From contig NZ_CP095481.1 in the NCBI RefSeq assembly GCF_023023025.1, forward strand, positions 496,001 to 560,000: a DNA stretch of 64,000 bases, written 5' to 3'. The DNA is from Amycolatopsis sp. WQ 127309. GTDB lineage: Bacteria; Actinomycetota; Actinomycetes; Mycobacteriales; Pseudonocardiaceae. The notes under the pieces are model-generated. The model was not told the DNA's origin. It did no database searches and was given only the letters and a program-made list of their open reading frames with translations. Below, piece after piece: positions 7,019 to 15,424 of the stretch. Position numbers and translations under genes: made by a program. Each line of letters opens with the position of its first letter. The stretch's first letter is position 1.

Positions 7019-8184
7019 CGCCCCCCGGTGACCAGGTTCAGCGCCGCGTACTCGCGCGCCAGGGCCCGGATCGAGTCCCGGTCGAGGAGGGGTTTGCCGT
7101 GCTGTTCCTGGTGCGTGCCGAGCCAGGCGCAGAACAGGTCGGCGTCGACGGCGGGTTCTTGCCCGTCGAGCGCGAACTCGACCAGGGCCGGCGACAGCCG
7201 GGAGCGGACGCGCAGCGATCGCGCGTTCCCCACCACTTCGGCCGGGGTGGTCTCGTACGCTTCCGGGTGCAGCAGCTGCCCCAGCAGCTCGTAGGCGTAG
7301 GCGTGTCGTGTGGTGGGGCCCGGCATGAAGGCCGAACCGAACCCGCCCCGGCGAATCGCCTCCTGGGTCAGCTCGGTCAGCAACGAGAGGTCGTGACGGG
7401 TGTTGCCGTAGGCCGCGCGGAGCGTGCACAGGACTTCGGCGAGCGGGCTGTTCCCGCCGCGCTCGCCGATCCCGCCCACGGTCGTCGAAATCCACGTCGC
7501 GCCGGCGTCGAACGCCGCGAACGAGTTGGCGACCGCCATCCCCAGCATGTTGTGCGAATGCATCTCGATCTCGGCGCCGTCGATCGCCACGAGGCCGGCG
7601 ACCAGCTCGGCGCAGTCCTGCGGGCGCAGCGTCGCGACGGTTTCGGCGAGCCTGAACCGATCCGCACCCGCGGCGAAACCCGCGGCCACGTAGTCATTGA
7701 GACGCTCGACGTCGGTGCGTGCGGCGTCTTCGCCGCTGAAGGTGACGTGAAAGCCGAGGTCCTTGGCCTGGTGGATGGCCGATTTCGCCAGTGTTTTCAG
7801 ATAGCCGAGGCTCGAGGAAGCCAGCTTCAGCTCCGCGTGCCTGGCCGAGGTCGGGATCGACAGCATGATCGACCGGCAGCCGAGCCGACCGGCCTCCGCG
7901 AGCGCTCCGGCGACCTGGTCGCGGTCCCTGACCATCACCAGGCTCAAGCTGCGTTCGGGGCCGACTTCGTTGTGCACGGCCGAAATGAGGTCGGCGTCCG
8001 GTGAGCCGGCCCCCGAGATGATGCCCACTTCGACCAGGTCCACTCCGACACCGGCGAGAAGGCCGGAGATGCGCGCGGCGTCATCAGTGGTGAACTCCAC
8101 GCCCGCCATGTGCGCGGAATCCCGCAAGGTGGCGTCCGAGATATACGGAAAAGTTGTGCTTCTTACCGGGTCTGCAGATTCCAT
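7015..8184 (-). CDS. Homocitrate/isopropylmalate synthase-like (DRE-TIM) enzyme
   Basis: 389 residues, first gene of the operon. TIM-barrel family of HCS/IPMS/citramalate synthase and HMG-CoA lyase: DATLRDS at about residue 17, HSHNMLGMAVANS (metal-binding HxH) and GGIGERGGNSPLAEV. The usual RDG is RDS here. The family condenses acetyl-CoA with a 2-oxo acid or cleaves the reverse way; the acceptor is unknown. Homocitrate would normally feed homoaconitase and homoisocitrate dehydrogenase, neither of which is in the window. There is no LeuA regulatory domain. Weak GAAAGC-type ribosome site before ATG 8184. Confidence 0.85.
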   Translation of the reverse strand: MESADPVRSTTFPYISDATLRDSAHMAGVEFTTDDAARISGLLAGVGVDLVEVGIISGAGSPDADLISAVHNEVGPERSLSLVMVRDRDQVAGALAEAGRLGCRSIMLSIPTSARHAELKLASSSLGYLKTLAKSAIHQAKDLGFHVTFSGEDAARTDVERLNDYVAAGFAAGADRFRLAETVATLRPQDCAELVAGLVAIDGAEIEMHSHNMLGMAVANSFAAFDAGATWISTTVGGIGERGGNSPLAEVLCTLRAAYGNTRHDLSLLTELTQEAIRRGGFGSAFMPGPTTRHAYAYELLGQLLHPEAYETTPAEVVGNARSLRVRSRLSPALVEFALDGQEPAVDADLFCAWLGTHQEQHGKPLLDRDSIRALAREYAALNLVTGGR

Positions 8185-8651
8185 TGGACAGCTTTCTATG
8201 ACGAGTTGGCGATATTATGAGTTCGACACAGCCAGATGTGACTGCTTGTTTGCCCATCCCCTGGCAGTTCCTCACCCAGCAGAAACCGCGCCTTATCCGG
8301 TATACCGCACCGATCTTGACGGCGCAACCCGGCCCAGGCCACCCGCCGGCGTCGCTTCGTTCGTCGATTCTCCAGAAAATTGCGCACTACCGACCCGCCT
8401 GGCGGTACCACGTCGAGAAACACCAGAAACAGTGCACGGCCATGTTTATCGGGAAATTCTGTTGAATAGTGATCACCCGTGGCACCGCGCCGCGTTTTTT
8501 GGTGCGACACCTGTACGAAATCACGGTTTTCGCGATCACGGCGACGAGCCACGCACGGGCGGCGTCGCCGCGACCAGGTGAACGAACACCCCCGGCCACG
8601 GCAACCGAAACGCAAAACGGCGACCTGCCCCGAACGAGCACAGGGGTTCCG
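8185..8651. promoter_or_regulatory. Divergent promoter region of carrier operon and exporter
   Basis: 467 bp without a gene between the divergent operon start (8184) and the exporter start (8652). The part nearest the operon (about 8190-8225) is visibly richer in A/T than its surroundings (GCGATATTATGAG), as expected for promoters. No convincing hairpin, riboswitch or repeated operator was seen. Both transcripts presumably start here, so the exporter may be controlled together with the pathway. Confidence 0.4.
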
Positions 8652-9314
8652 ATGACGGAGCATCGGTGTTTTGATGGCTTGATGGAGCTGGGACTGATTC
8701 TCGGTTTTGCCGGAGCATGCGTGGTGCTCAACCTGGTACCGGGACCGGGAATGATGTTCATGATCGCCCACGGAATGGCCGGCGGACGCCGTGGGGGCGT
8801 CGCCGCCGCGTTGGGTATGGCCAGCGGCACCGTCGTGCACACGGTCGCGGCCGCGCTGGGTTTGAGCGCGCTCCTGCGCGCCGCTCCTGCCGCCCTCGAA
8901 ATCGTGAAGATCATCGGTGCGGTTTTCCTGCTGTACCTGGCGGTGATGACCTTGGTGTCGGCCAGGAGATCGGCGACACCTTTCGCGCTGCGCACGAACG
9001 CGCGGACCACCGCGCGCCGGACCTACGTGTCGGCGGTGTTCACGAACCTCGCGAACCCGAAGGTCGTCCTCTTCTACCTGGCCTTCGTGCCCCAATTCCT
9101 CACTCCCGGAGGCTGGGCCGTGTCCGCCCAGATCCTGACGCTGGGGACCGTCCTGATCGCCATCGGCCTCGCCATGGACAGTGCGGTCGGAATCGCGGCC
9201 GGCACGTTTTCCGCATTGCTGCTCCGGAAACCGAAGTTCCAACGCCGGATCAAAGAGTTTTCCGCTGTCATTTTCGGCGGCCTGGCAGTGCGCTTGCTCA
9301 CGGAGAATTTGTGA
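8652..9314 (+). CDS. LysE/RhtB-family amino-acid exporter
   Basis: 220 residues with five or six membrane helices. Family signature LNLVPGPGMMFMIAHG lies near residues 27-43, with FTNLANPKVVLFYLAFVPQFL in the middle and a C-terminal GGLAVRLL helix. LysE/RhtB proteins export basic or neutral amino acids and derivatives. ATG at 8652 has an AGGGG site 5-6 bp upstream; ATG at 8682 (MELGLILG) is a shorter alternative closer to the usual family start. Divergent placement next to the carrier-protein operon suggests export of its product. Confidence 0.85.
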   Translation: MTEHRCFDGLMELGLILGFAGACVVLNLVPGPGMMFMIAHGMAGGRRGGVAAALGMASGTVVHTVAAALGLSALLRAAPAALEIVKIIGAVFLLYLAVMTLVSARRSATPFALRTNARTTARRTYVSAVFTNLANPKVVLFYLAFVPQFLTPGGWAVSAQILTLGTVLIAIGLAMDSAVGIAAGTFSALLLRKPKFQRRIKEFSAVIFGGLAVRLLTENL

Positions 9315-9371
9315 GCCGTTCAGCCACGTGCGGCCACCCGCGAGCACGACGACGAGACCGTCGCTTCAGGC

Positions 9372-9405
9372 TCGACGCGGAATTGCCCGGGCAATTCCGC
9401 GTCGA
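9372..9405. terminator. Bidirectional terminator hairpin
   Basis: A perfect 34-base palindrome (17 bp per arm, centre CCCGGG) between the converging exporter and SDR genes. No long T-run follows, as is common in GC-rich actinobacteria. The symmetry fits use from both sides. Confidence 0.7.
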
Positions 9406-9460
9406 TGAGCGGAGAATCCGGCCGGCGGCCGTGCAGTCGTTCCCGATCACCCCGAGACTC

Positions 9461-10249
9461 TTACGGGGTCTTGAGGATGCCCCCGTCGACGGTCCAGTTG
9501 GAGCCCACCGCGCTGGGCATCGCCGGCGACGCCAGCAGGAGCACCGCCCGGGCGATCTCGGCGGGCTCGATCAGCTTGCCGGTCACCATTCCCGACTGCT
9601 CGGGCATCGCCGCGAGCACCGTCTCCTGGTCGACGCCCATGCTCGCCGACAGCCGTCCCACGTAGCCGTCCGGGCTCGTCAGGATCGCGGTCCGGGTGGC
9701 GCCGGGGGTGACGACGTTGACCCGGACGCCCGTTTCTCCCAGCTTCTCCGCCAGTCCACGGGAGAACGCGCTCAGCCCGGCCTTGGCCGCGGCGTAGGAC
9801 AGCGGCACCCCGCGCGGGTCGCGCGCGGAGCTCGAACCGATGTTCACGATCGCGCCTCGCGCCCGCGACAGCGCCGGCAGCGCGGCCCGGGTCATCTCCA
9901 CGGCGGCGCCGAGGTTCAGCGCGAGGACGTCGCTCCACACCGCGCCGGAACCGCCGATGGGGTCGAGGAGATCGGCCTCGGCCACATCGCCGCCGCCGGC
10001 GTTGTTGACGAGCACGTCGAGGCGCGGGTCGGCCGCGAGCACGGTGTCGAGCACCCGCCGCGGCGCGCCGGCGTCGAGGAGGTCGGCGGACACGAAGGTC
10101 GCGCCGGTGGCTTCGAGCTCGGGAGTGCTCTTCCTCGACACAGCAACGACTTCGGCGCCTTCGGCGAGGAACGCCTCGACCGTCGCCAGTCCGATGCCCC
10201 TGCTCGCCCCCGTCACGAGGACGCGCTTGCCCGCAAGATCCAGATCCAT
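9461..10249 (-). CDS. Short-chain dehydrogenase/reductase (SDR)
   Basis: 262 residues, classical SDR length. TGASRGIG (about 13-20) is the cofactor-binding Gly motif, NNAGG stabilises the sheet, and the catalytic Ser and Tyr-x-x-x-Lys are seen in NIGSSSARD and SYAAAKAG. ATG at 10249 follows an AAAGGAAA site; the open frame upstream adds 11 unlikely residues. Substrate unknown. The gene diverges from a TetR gene 120 bp away, so it is probably that repressor's target. Confidence 0.88.
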   Translation of the reverse strand: MDLDLAGKRVLVTGASRGIGLATVEAFLAEGAEVVAVSRKSTPELEATGATFVSADLLDAGAPRRVLDTVLAADPRLDVLVNNAGGGDVAEADLLDPIGGSGAVWSDVLALNLGAAVEMTRAALPALSRARGAIVNIGSSSARDPRGVPLSYAAAKAGLSAFSRGLAEKLGETGVRVNVVTPGATRTAILTSPDGYVGRLSASMGVDQETVLAAMPEQSGMVTGKLIEPAEIARAVLLLASPAMPSAVGSNWTVDGGILKTP

Positions 10250-10369
10250 GATGGTTTCCTTTCGCGTCTGACTTGACTGCACAAATGCTACACGAGAGTC
10301 TCATTTAGTCCAGGAGTCGAGACGGCTGCGCTTCGAATGTAGGCTGATCCGGGACGAGGAGGGGTTCGG

Positions 10370-10981
10370 ATGAGTGCAGACGCGGGACCGCGGCGCTTGC
10401 GGGCGGACGCGGAGCGCAGCACGGCGCGGATCCTGGCGGCCGCGGAGGAAGTGCTCGCCGTCGACGCGAACGCCACGCTGGAGCGGATCGCCGACGCCGC
10501 GGGGCTCGCGCGCGCCACCGTCCACCGCCGGTTCTCGTCCCGCAAGGTGTTGCTGGAGGCGCTGACCGGCGTGCTCAACGACCGCTACCTGCGCGGCCTC
10601 GACCAGGCGCGAGTGGCGACGGCCCCGCCCGTCGCGGCGCTGTACCGGCTGACCGAGCTGCTCTTCGAGCTCAAGGTCGGCAGCCGGGCGATCATGGAAC
10701 TCACCGCGGACCCGGCCACCCGGATGACACCCATGAGCCCCGAGGTCACGGCCGGGCTCGAGCTGCTGTTCAGGCGGTTGCGCGAAGCCGGCGAAATCAC
10801 CGCCACCGACACCGCGTGGTGCTGCGCCCTCTACCTGGCCGTCGTCCACGAAGCAGCACGGCTGCCGACGGACTCCCCGGCGCTGGGCACCGCGGCGGGC
10901 GAGGTGGGCGCGCGGGCCGACCTGACCTACCGGACCGTGCTGGCCGCACTGGGTGGCGACCGGCCGCACGTCGAGTTCTAG
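10370..10981 (+). CDS. TetR-family regulator
   Basis: 203 residues. N-terminal helix-turn-helix: TLERIADAAGLARATVHRRF (about 42-61), then a helical ligand-binding domain of ordinary length. ATG at 10370 follows GGACGAGGAGGGG, a strong ribosome site. It most likely represses the divergent SDR gene and itself from the 120-bp shared intergenic region; I saw no clean palindrome there. Confidence 0.88.
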   Translation: MSADAGPRRLRADAERSTARILAAAEEVLAVDANATLERIADAAGLARATVHRRFSSRKVLLEALTGVLNDRYLRGLDQARVATAPPVAALYRLTELLFELKVGSRAIMELTADPATRMTPMSPEVTAGLELLFRRLREAGEITATDTAWCCALYLAVVHEAARLPTDSPALGTAAGEVGARADLTYRTVLAALGGDRPHVEF

Positions 10982-11078
10982 CAGGAAGGGTCGACCCGCC
11001 GCCGACGTGAGGACCTGCTCGGCAGCGGCGTGACACAGGCCATCTGGACAGTTCGTCCACTCGATATACGCTGAGTCC

Positions 11079-11432
11079 ATGAGCAACGAGCACCCCTACC
11101 CGCCGGCCTTCCGCAGCGGCGATCTGGTTTCCGTGTCCGGGCGGCTCGGTGTCACCGGGACCGGCGAGCTGGTGCCGGGAGGGTTCGACGCCGAGTGCCC
11201 GCAGGCCTTCACCAACCTCGACGCCGCGCTGCGGTCGGTGGGCGCGAGCCGGGCCGACGTCGTGAAGGTCGTGGCCTACCTGACCGACATCGCCGACCGG
11301 CCCGGCCTCAACGCCGTCTACGAGGGGTTCTTTGCCGAGCCTCGGCCCGCGCGCACCTGCGTCGGGGTGGCGTCGCTGCCCTACGGCGCGGTGGTCGAGG
11401 TCGAGGCGCTCGCCCGGGTGCGGGATGCCTGA
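11079..11432 (+). CDS. RidA-family protein
   Basis: 117 residues: LVSVSGRLGVTGTGELV, CPQAFTNLDAALRSVGAS and VVKVVAYLTDIADRPGLN, ending VVEVEALARV. This is the RidA/YjgF trimeric fold. Its stop overlaps the next gene by 8 bp, and the set continues with a YheO-type regulator and a PLP-dependent ammonia-lyase-like enzyme. Such lyases release 2-aminoacrylate-like enamines that RidA hydrolyses, so the three genes make a coherent catabolic or detoxifying unit. Confidence 0.87.
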   Translation: MSNEHPYPPAFRSGDLVSVSGRLGVTGTGELVPGGFDAECPQAFTNLDAALRSVGASRADVVKVVAYLTDIADRPGLNAVYEGFFAEPRPARTCVGVASLPYGAVVEVEALARVRDA

Positions 11433-12078
11433 GGTCCCCGAGCGGGACGCGATCCTCGCGGCACTCGCCCCGGTCGCCGACGGCATCGCCGCGACCCTCG
11501 GCTCGTTCTGCGAGGTCGTCGTGCACGACTTCCGGCAGCCGGACAGCTCGGTCGTCGCGATCGCCGGGTCGGTCACCGAACGCTCGGTGGGCGGGTCGAT
11601 GAGCGAGATCGGCATGGGCCTGCTCGCCCGGGGTGACGACGCCGAGGACCAGCTGAACTACGTCACCCGCACCGCGTCCGGGAAACTGGTGAAGTCCTCG
11701 ACGATGCTGGTGCGCGACAGCGGCGGTGCGGTGTTCGGCGCGCTCTGCGTGAACCTCGACGTCACCGCGCTGGGGCAGCTGCGGACCCTGGTCGGCGAAC
11801 TGGCCGACGTCGGCACGACCGCGGAACCGCCGACGACCACCTTCGGCGACGACGTCGACGCCGTGGTCGACGCGATCGTCGACGAGCACCAGCTGCGCCT
11901 GAGCAAACCCTGGGCCGCGCTCAGCCGCGACGAGCGGCTGGACCTGTTCCGCAGCCTGCACGCCCGCGGCGTGTTCGCCGTGCGGCGGGCGGTGCCGCAG
12001 GTCGCGGCCCGGATCGGCATCTCCCGGGCCTCCGCCTACAACTACCTCGCCGACATCCGCGCCCAAGGAGCACCATGA
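11425..12078 (+). CDS. YheO/DauR-type PAS and HTH transcriptional regulator
   Basis: 217 residues from ATG 11425, inside the end of the RidA gene. N-terminal YheO PAS-like domain (about 5-125) with FCEVVVHDFRQPDSSVVAI and GALCVNLDVT; C-terminal helix-turn-helix VAARIGISRASAYNYLADI. Family members such as DauR control amino-acid catabolic genes. Located between RidA and the lyase and overlapping both, it is most simply a local regulator responding to the lyase substrate. Confidence 0.85.
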   Translation: MPEVPERDAILAALAPVADGIAATLGSFCEVVVHDFRQPDSSVVAIAGSVTERSVGGSMSEIGMGLLARGDDAEDQLNYVTRTASGKLVKSSTMLVRDSGGAVFGALCVNLDVTALGQLRTLVGELADVGTTAEPPTTTFGDDVDAVVDAIVDEHQLRLSKPWAALSRDERLDLFRSLHARGVFAVRRAVPQVAARIGISRASAYNYLADIRAQGAP

Positions 12079-13034
12079 CCGCGCCCGTGACCCTCGACGA
12101 CATCCGCGACGCCGCCGCCCGGCTGGCCGGCGTCGCGCACCGGACTCCGGTGGTCCGCTCCCGCACCCTCGACGACCTCGTCGGCGCCGAGGTGCTGATC
12201 AAGTGCGAGAACCTGCAACGCATCGGGGCCTTCAAGTTCCGCGGCGCGTACAACGCCGTCTCGCGCCTCACGCCGGAGCAGCTGGCCAAGGGCGTGGCCG
12301 CCTACTCCTCGGGCAACCACGCCCAGGCCGTCGCGCTCGCCGCGCGGGAACTCGGGAGCAGCGCGGTGATCCTCGTCCCCGAGGACACCCCGAAGTCCAA
12401 AGTGGACGCGACCCGGGGCTACGGCGCCGAGATCGTCACCTACGACCGGTACACCGGCGACCGGGTCGCGATCGGGCAGGCGCTGGCCGCCGAGCGCGGG
12501 CTCGCGCTGATCCCGCCCTACGAGCACCCGCACGTCATCGCCGGTCAGGGGACCGCGGCGCTGGAACTGCTGGAGGAGGCCGGTTCGCTGGACACGCTGG
12601 TCGTCCCGGTCGGCGGCGGCGGCCTCATCGCGGGCAGTTCCACGGCCGCGAAGGCACTGCGGCCCGGCATCCGGGTCGTCGGCGTCGAACCGGCCGCGGG
12701 TGACGACACCAAGCGGTCGCTGGCGGCCGGCGAGCGTGTCGCGATCCCCGTGCCCCACACGATCGCCGACGGCCAGGCCGCCGAGATCCCCGGCGAGCTC
12801 ACGTTCTCGATCAACCGGAACCTCGTCGACGAGATCGCGCTGGTCACCGACGACGCCATCCGGGACGCGATGCGGTTCGCCTTCGAGCGGCTGAAGCTCG
12901 TCCTCGAACCCAGCGGCGCGACCGGGATCGCCGCGTTGCTCAGCGGGCAGATCACCGCGCCGGGCCGGGTCGGCGTGATCCTCAGCGGCGGCAACATCAG
13001 CCCGGAGCGCTTCGCCGAGCTGCTCGGCGGCTGA
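12075..13034 (+). CDS. PLP-dependent ammonia-lyase (threonine dehydratase / hydroxyaspartate lyase-like)
   Basis: 319 residues, fold type II. PLP lysine in IGAFKFRGAYNAV (about residue 54), SSGNHAQAVA, a tetraglycine phosphate loop VPVGGGGLIAG and a C-terminal EPSGATGIAAL. No ACT regulatory domain, so it is catabolic in type: serine racemase, threonine dehydratase and threo-3-hydroxyaspartate ammonia-lyase share this layout. The YheO-type regulator and RidA neighbours favour the hydroxyaspartate lyase, but sequence alone does not separate these activities. ATG overlaps the regulator stop by 4 bp. Confidence 0.85.
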   Translation: MTAPVTLDDIRDAAARLAGVAHRTPVVRSRTLDDLVGAEVLIKCENLQRIGAFKFRGAYNAVSRLTPEQLAKGVAAYSSGNHAQAVALAARELGSSAVILVPEDTPKSKVDATRGYGAEIVTYDRYTGDRVAIGQALAAERGLALIPPYEHPHVIAGQGTAALELLEEAGSLDTLVVPVGGGGLIAGSSTAAKALRPGIRVVGVEPAAGDDTKRSLAAGERVAIPVPHTIADGQAAEIPGELTFSINRNLVDEIALVTDDAIRDAMRFAFERLKLVLEPSGATGIAALLSGQITAPGRVGVILSGGNISPERFAELLGG

Positions 13035-13113
13035 TCCGTCGGGTTGCACAGCAGCGGCCGGGTGAAGAGACGCGAGACGACGTGGGCGTCACACGTACGG
13101 GACGCGGCATGAT

Positions 13114-13143
13114 CACCCAGCCCGAGAAACCTCGGGCTGGGTG
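13114..13143 (+). terminator. Terminator hairpin after the lyase operon
   Basis: Perfect 13-bp stem (CACCCAGCCCGAG and its complement) with an AAAC loop, 80 bp after the lyase stop. No clear T-run. Confidence 0.65.
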
Positions 13144-13151
13144 GGTACCCC

Positions 13152-13189
13152 GTCCGGCTGGGATCGGCATCAGGCGATGCCAGCCGGAC
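13152..13189. repeat. Nested inverted repeat
   Basis: GTCCGGCT at 13152-13159 pairs with AGCCGGAC at 13182-13189, and an inner GGCATC/GATGCC pair lies within, giving a stacked hairpin 70 bp upstream of the L,D-transpeptidase gene. It could be a second terminator arm or a regulatory structure. Confidence 0.4.
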
Positions 13190-13262
13190 GCCGACGGCAG
13201 CTTTGTCCACGAGTGACCGGATCGTGACGCAACTTGGCGCGGGGTCGAACGTCTGATGGACC

Positions 13263-14477
13263 GTGAGAGTGATCCGCATCGCCGGGCTCGGCCTGGTGAC
13301 CCTGCTGTTGGCCGCGTGCAGTGGACAAAACGAGACCGGCGGGACCGCCCAGGCAGTCGGCGCGGTCGGAGTGGCCGGGACGGCCACGGTGCCCGGGATG
13401 CCGGCCGCGACGGTGGCGTTCGAGGGCGGCGACCAGCTGAGCCCGAAGGACCCGATCGTGGTCCGGGCCTCGGGTGGCACGTTGCAGGCGGTCACGGTCA
13501 CCAACCCGCAGACCGGCAACGCCGTCAAGGGCGCCCTGTCGCCGGACAAGACGACCTGGACCAGCGCGGACACCCTGCGGTACGGGGCCACCTACCAAGC
13601 GGTCGCCACCGCGGTGAACCAGGCCGGTGCGGCGACCGAGCAACGCGGGGAAGTGCACACCCTCAAGCCGTCCGGGGTCGCCACCGCCTCGCTGTTCCAG
13701 CCGGCGTCGGGTGACATCGGCGTCGGCCTGGTCATCGGGCTGAAGTTCGACCACGACATCACCGACAAGGCCACGGTGGAGAAGTCCTTCAAGGTGACGT
13801 CCTCGCCCGCGCAGGGCGGCGGCTGGTACTGGGTGAGCAAGCGCGAGGTGCACTTCCGGCCGAAGGAGTACTGGAAGGCCGGCTCGACGGTGAAGCTCGA
13901 GACCACGACCTTCGGGATGCCGATCGGGGGCGGGGTGTACGGCGGCCAGGACGTCTCGGCCGGCTACAAGGTGCACGACTCCTGGGTCGCCAAGGCGGAC
14001 GGCAAGACGCACCAGATGAAGGCGTTCCACAACGGGCAGCTGGTGAAGACCGCGCCGATCAGCATGGGCAAGACCGTCGACACCCCGCCGCGGGGCCCGA
14101 CGCCGACGTTCAACGGCACCCACACGGTCCTGTCGAAGGTGGACCACACGATCATGGACTCCTGCAGCTACGGCGTGTGCGAAGGCGACCCCGGCTACTA
14201 CAAGGCACCGGAGAACTGGGACGTCCGGATCTCCAACGACGGCGAGTACCTGCACGAGAACCTGAAGACGGTCGGCGTGCAGGGCAGCGACAACGTCTCC
14301 AACGGCTGCCTCAACATGAACACCGAGAACGCCAAGTGGTTCTTCGACAACTTCAACACCGGCGACGTCGTCGAGGTCACCAACTCGGGCGGCCCGCAGC
14401 TGTCGATCAACAACGGCCACGGCGACTGGGCGATCAGCTGGAGCGCCTGGCAGGCCGGCAGCGCCCTGCGCGGCTGA
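13263..14477 (+). CDS. L,D-transpeptidase lipoprotein (Ldt family)
   Basis: 404 residues. Signal peptide with lipobox LLLAAC (Cys at about residue 19). Two Ig-like domains (about 50-250) precede a YkuD catalytic domain with ISNDGEYLHENL and the active-site Cys in SNGCLNM (about residue 349). Such enzymes make 3-3 cross-links in peptidoglycan, typical of mycobacteria and relatives; the layout resembles LdtMt2. GTG start at 13263. The His and Cys needed for catalysis are present. The short C-terminal tail is rich in Trp and Gly, as in mycobacterial Ldt proteins. Confidence 0.92.
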   Translation: MRVIRIAGLGLVTLLLAACSGQNETGGTAQAVGAVGVAGTATVPGMPAATVAFEGGDQLSPKDPIVVRASGGTLQAVTVTNPQTGNAVKGALSPDKTTWTSADTLRYGATYQAVATAVNQAGAATEQRGEVHTLKPSGVATASLFQPASGDIGVGLVIGLKFDHDITDKATVEKSFKVTSSPAQGGGWYWVSKREVHFRPKEYWKAGSTVKLETTTFGMPIGGGVYGGQDVSAGYKVHDSWVAKADGKTHQMKAFHNGQLVKTAPISMGKTVDTPPRGPTPTFNGTHTVLSKVDHTIMDSCSYGVCEGDPGYYKAPENWDVRISNDGEYLHENLKTVGVQGSDNVSNGCLNMNTENAKWFFDNFNTGDVVEVTNSGGPQLSINNGHGDWAISWSAWQAGSALRG

Positions 14478-14484
14478 GCAACGC

Positions 14485-15318
14485 TCAGCGGGCGATGGTG
14501 CGCATCAACGTTTCGAGGTCGCGCTCGCCGTCGCGTGTCTGAACCCCGTTCGGCAACGCCGCGGCCATCAGCTTCTGCACGGCGGGCGATTCGACCTGGG
14601 ACGCCCAGGCGTCGTGCTCGCGCAGGTACCCGGCGGTGAGGTCGTCGGCGGGCAAAGCCCGCTTCACCGCGGCGATGACCCCGTCGGGCAGCGCGGCGAT
14701 GTTGCGGGCGACCCGGTCGACGAAACCGCGCAGCTCGGCGGCCGGCACAGCCCGGTTGATCCAGCCGTAAGCCGCGGCGGTCTCGGCGTCGAACAGGTCG
14801 GCGGCCAGGACGATCTCCAGAGCGCGGTTGCGCCCGACCCGCTCACGCAGGTACTGCGTGCCGCCGCCACCCGGAACGATGCCCATGAGCGCCTCGATCT
14901 GACCGAGCCCGGCCGTCTCGGCCGCGGCGAACGCCATGTCCGCGGCCGCGACGAACTCCGCGCCACCACCGCGGGCCTTGCCCGCGAGCTCGACGATCGT
15001 CACCTGGGGCTGGTGGCGCAGCAGCTCGCCGACGGCCTGGAACACGTTGACCCCCGCCGGTGCCGCCTTGGCGAGCTCGTCGAGGCCGTCGGCGTCCTCC
15101 AGGATCAGCATGTCGACGTGGGCGAGGAAGAACTCGGGATCGGCGCCGGCGAAGACGATGACCCGGACCGACGGGTCGTCGCGGAGCCCGTCGAGCAGGG
15201 TGCGCAGCTCCCGCATCATCGTCGCGCCGAGCACGTTCACCGGCGGGTTGTGCAGCACGACGCGGGCGACGCCGCGATCGGTGCTCACGTGCAGGGTCGA
15301 GTAGGGCTGTTCGGTCAT
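14485..15318 (-). CDS. Enoyl-CoA hydratase/isomerase-family protein
   Basis: 277 residues, crotonase fold: oxyanion-hole segment ARGGGAEFVAAADMAFA and GIVPGGGGTQYL. ATG at 15318 follows AAGGGA at a good distance; the GTG one codon upstream is less likely. Substrate unknown; members hydrate, isomerise or hydrolyse acyl-CoA thioesters. Divergent from an HxlR regulator that begins 107 bp away and probably controls it. Confidence 0.85.
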   Translation of the reverse strand: MTEQPYSTLHVSTDRGVARVVLHNPPVNVLGATMMRELRTLLDGLRDDPSVRVIVFAGADPEFFLAHVDMLILEDADGLDELAKAAPAGVNVFQAVGELLRHQPQVTIVELAGKARGGGAEFVAAADMAFAAAETAGLGQIEALMGIVPGGGGTQYLRERVGRNRALEIVLAADLFDAETAAAYGWINRAVPAAELRGFVDRVARNIAALPDGVIAAVKRALPADDLTAGYLREHDAWASQVESPAVQKLMAAALPNGVQTRDGERDLETLMRTIAR

Positions 15319-15424
15319 CACGGATCCCTTGCGTTGCTGATCGGCCTGTAGGTTTGCGATGCATACCCATGCTGGTCAGCACGACGACGAAGATCAAGAA
15401 AGCACTTTGGGAGAACCAGGGATC

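Noticed and set aside
8196..8650. Small genes in the carrier-operon/exporter intergenic region
   Set aside because: Open frames on both strands lack ribosome sites and protein-like composition.
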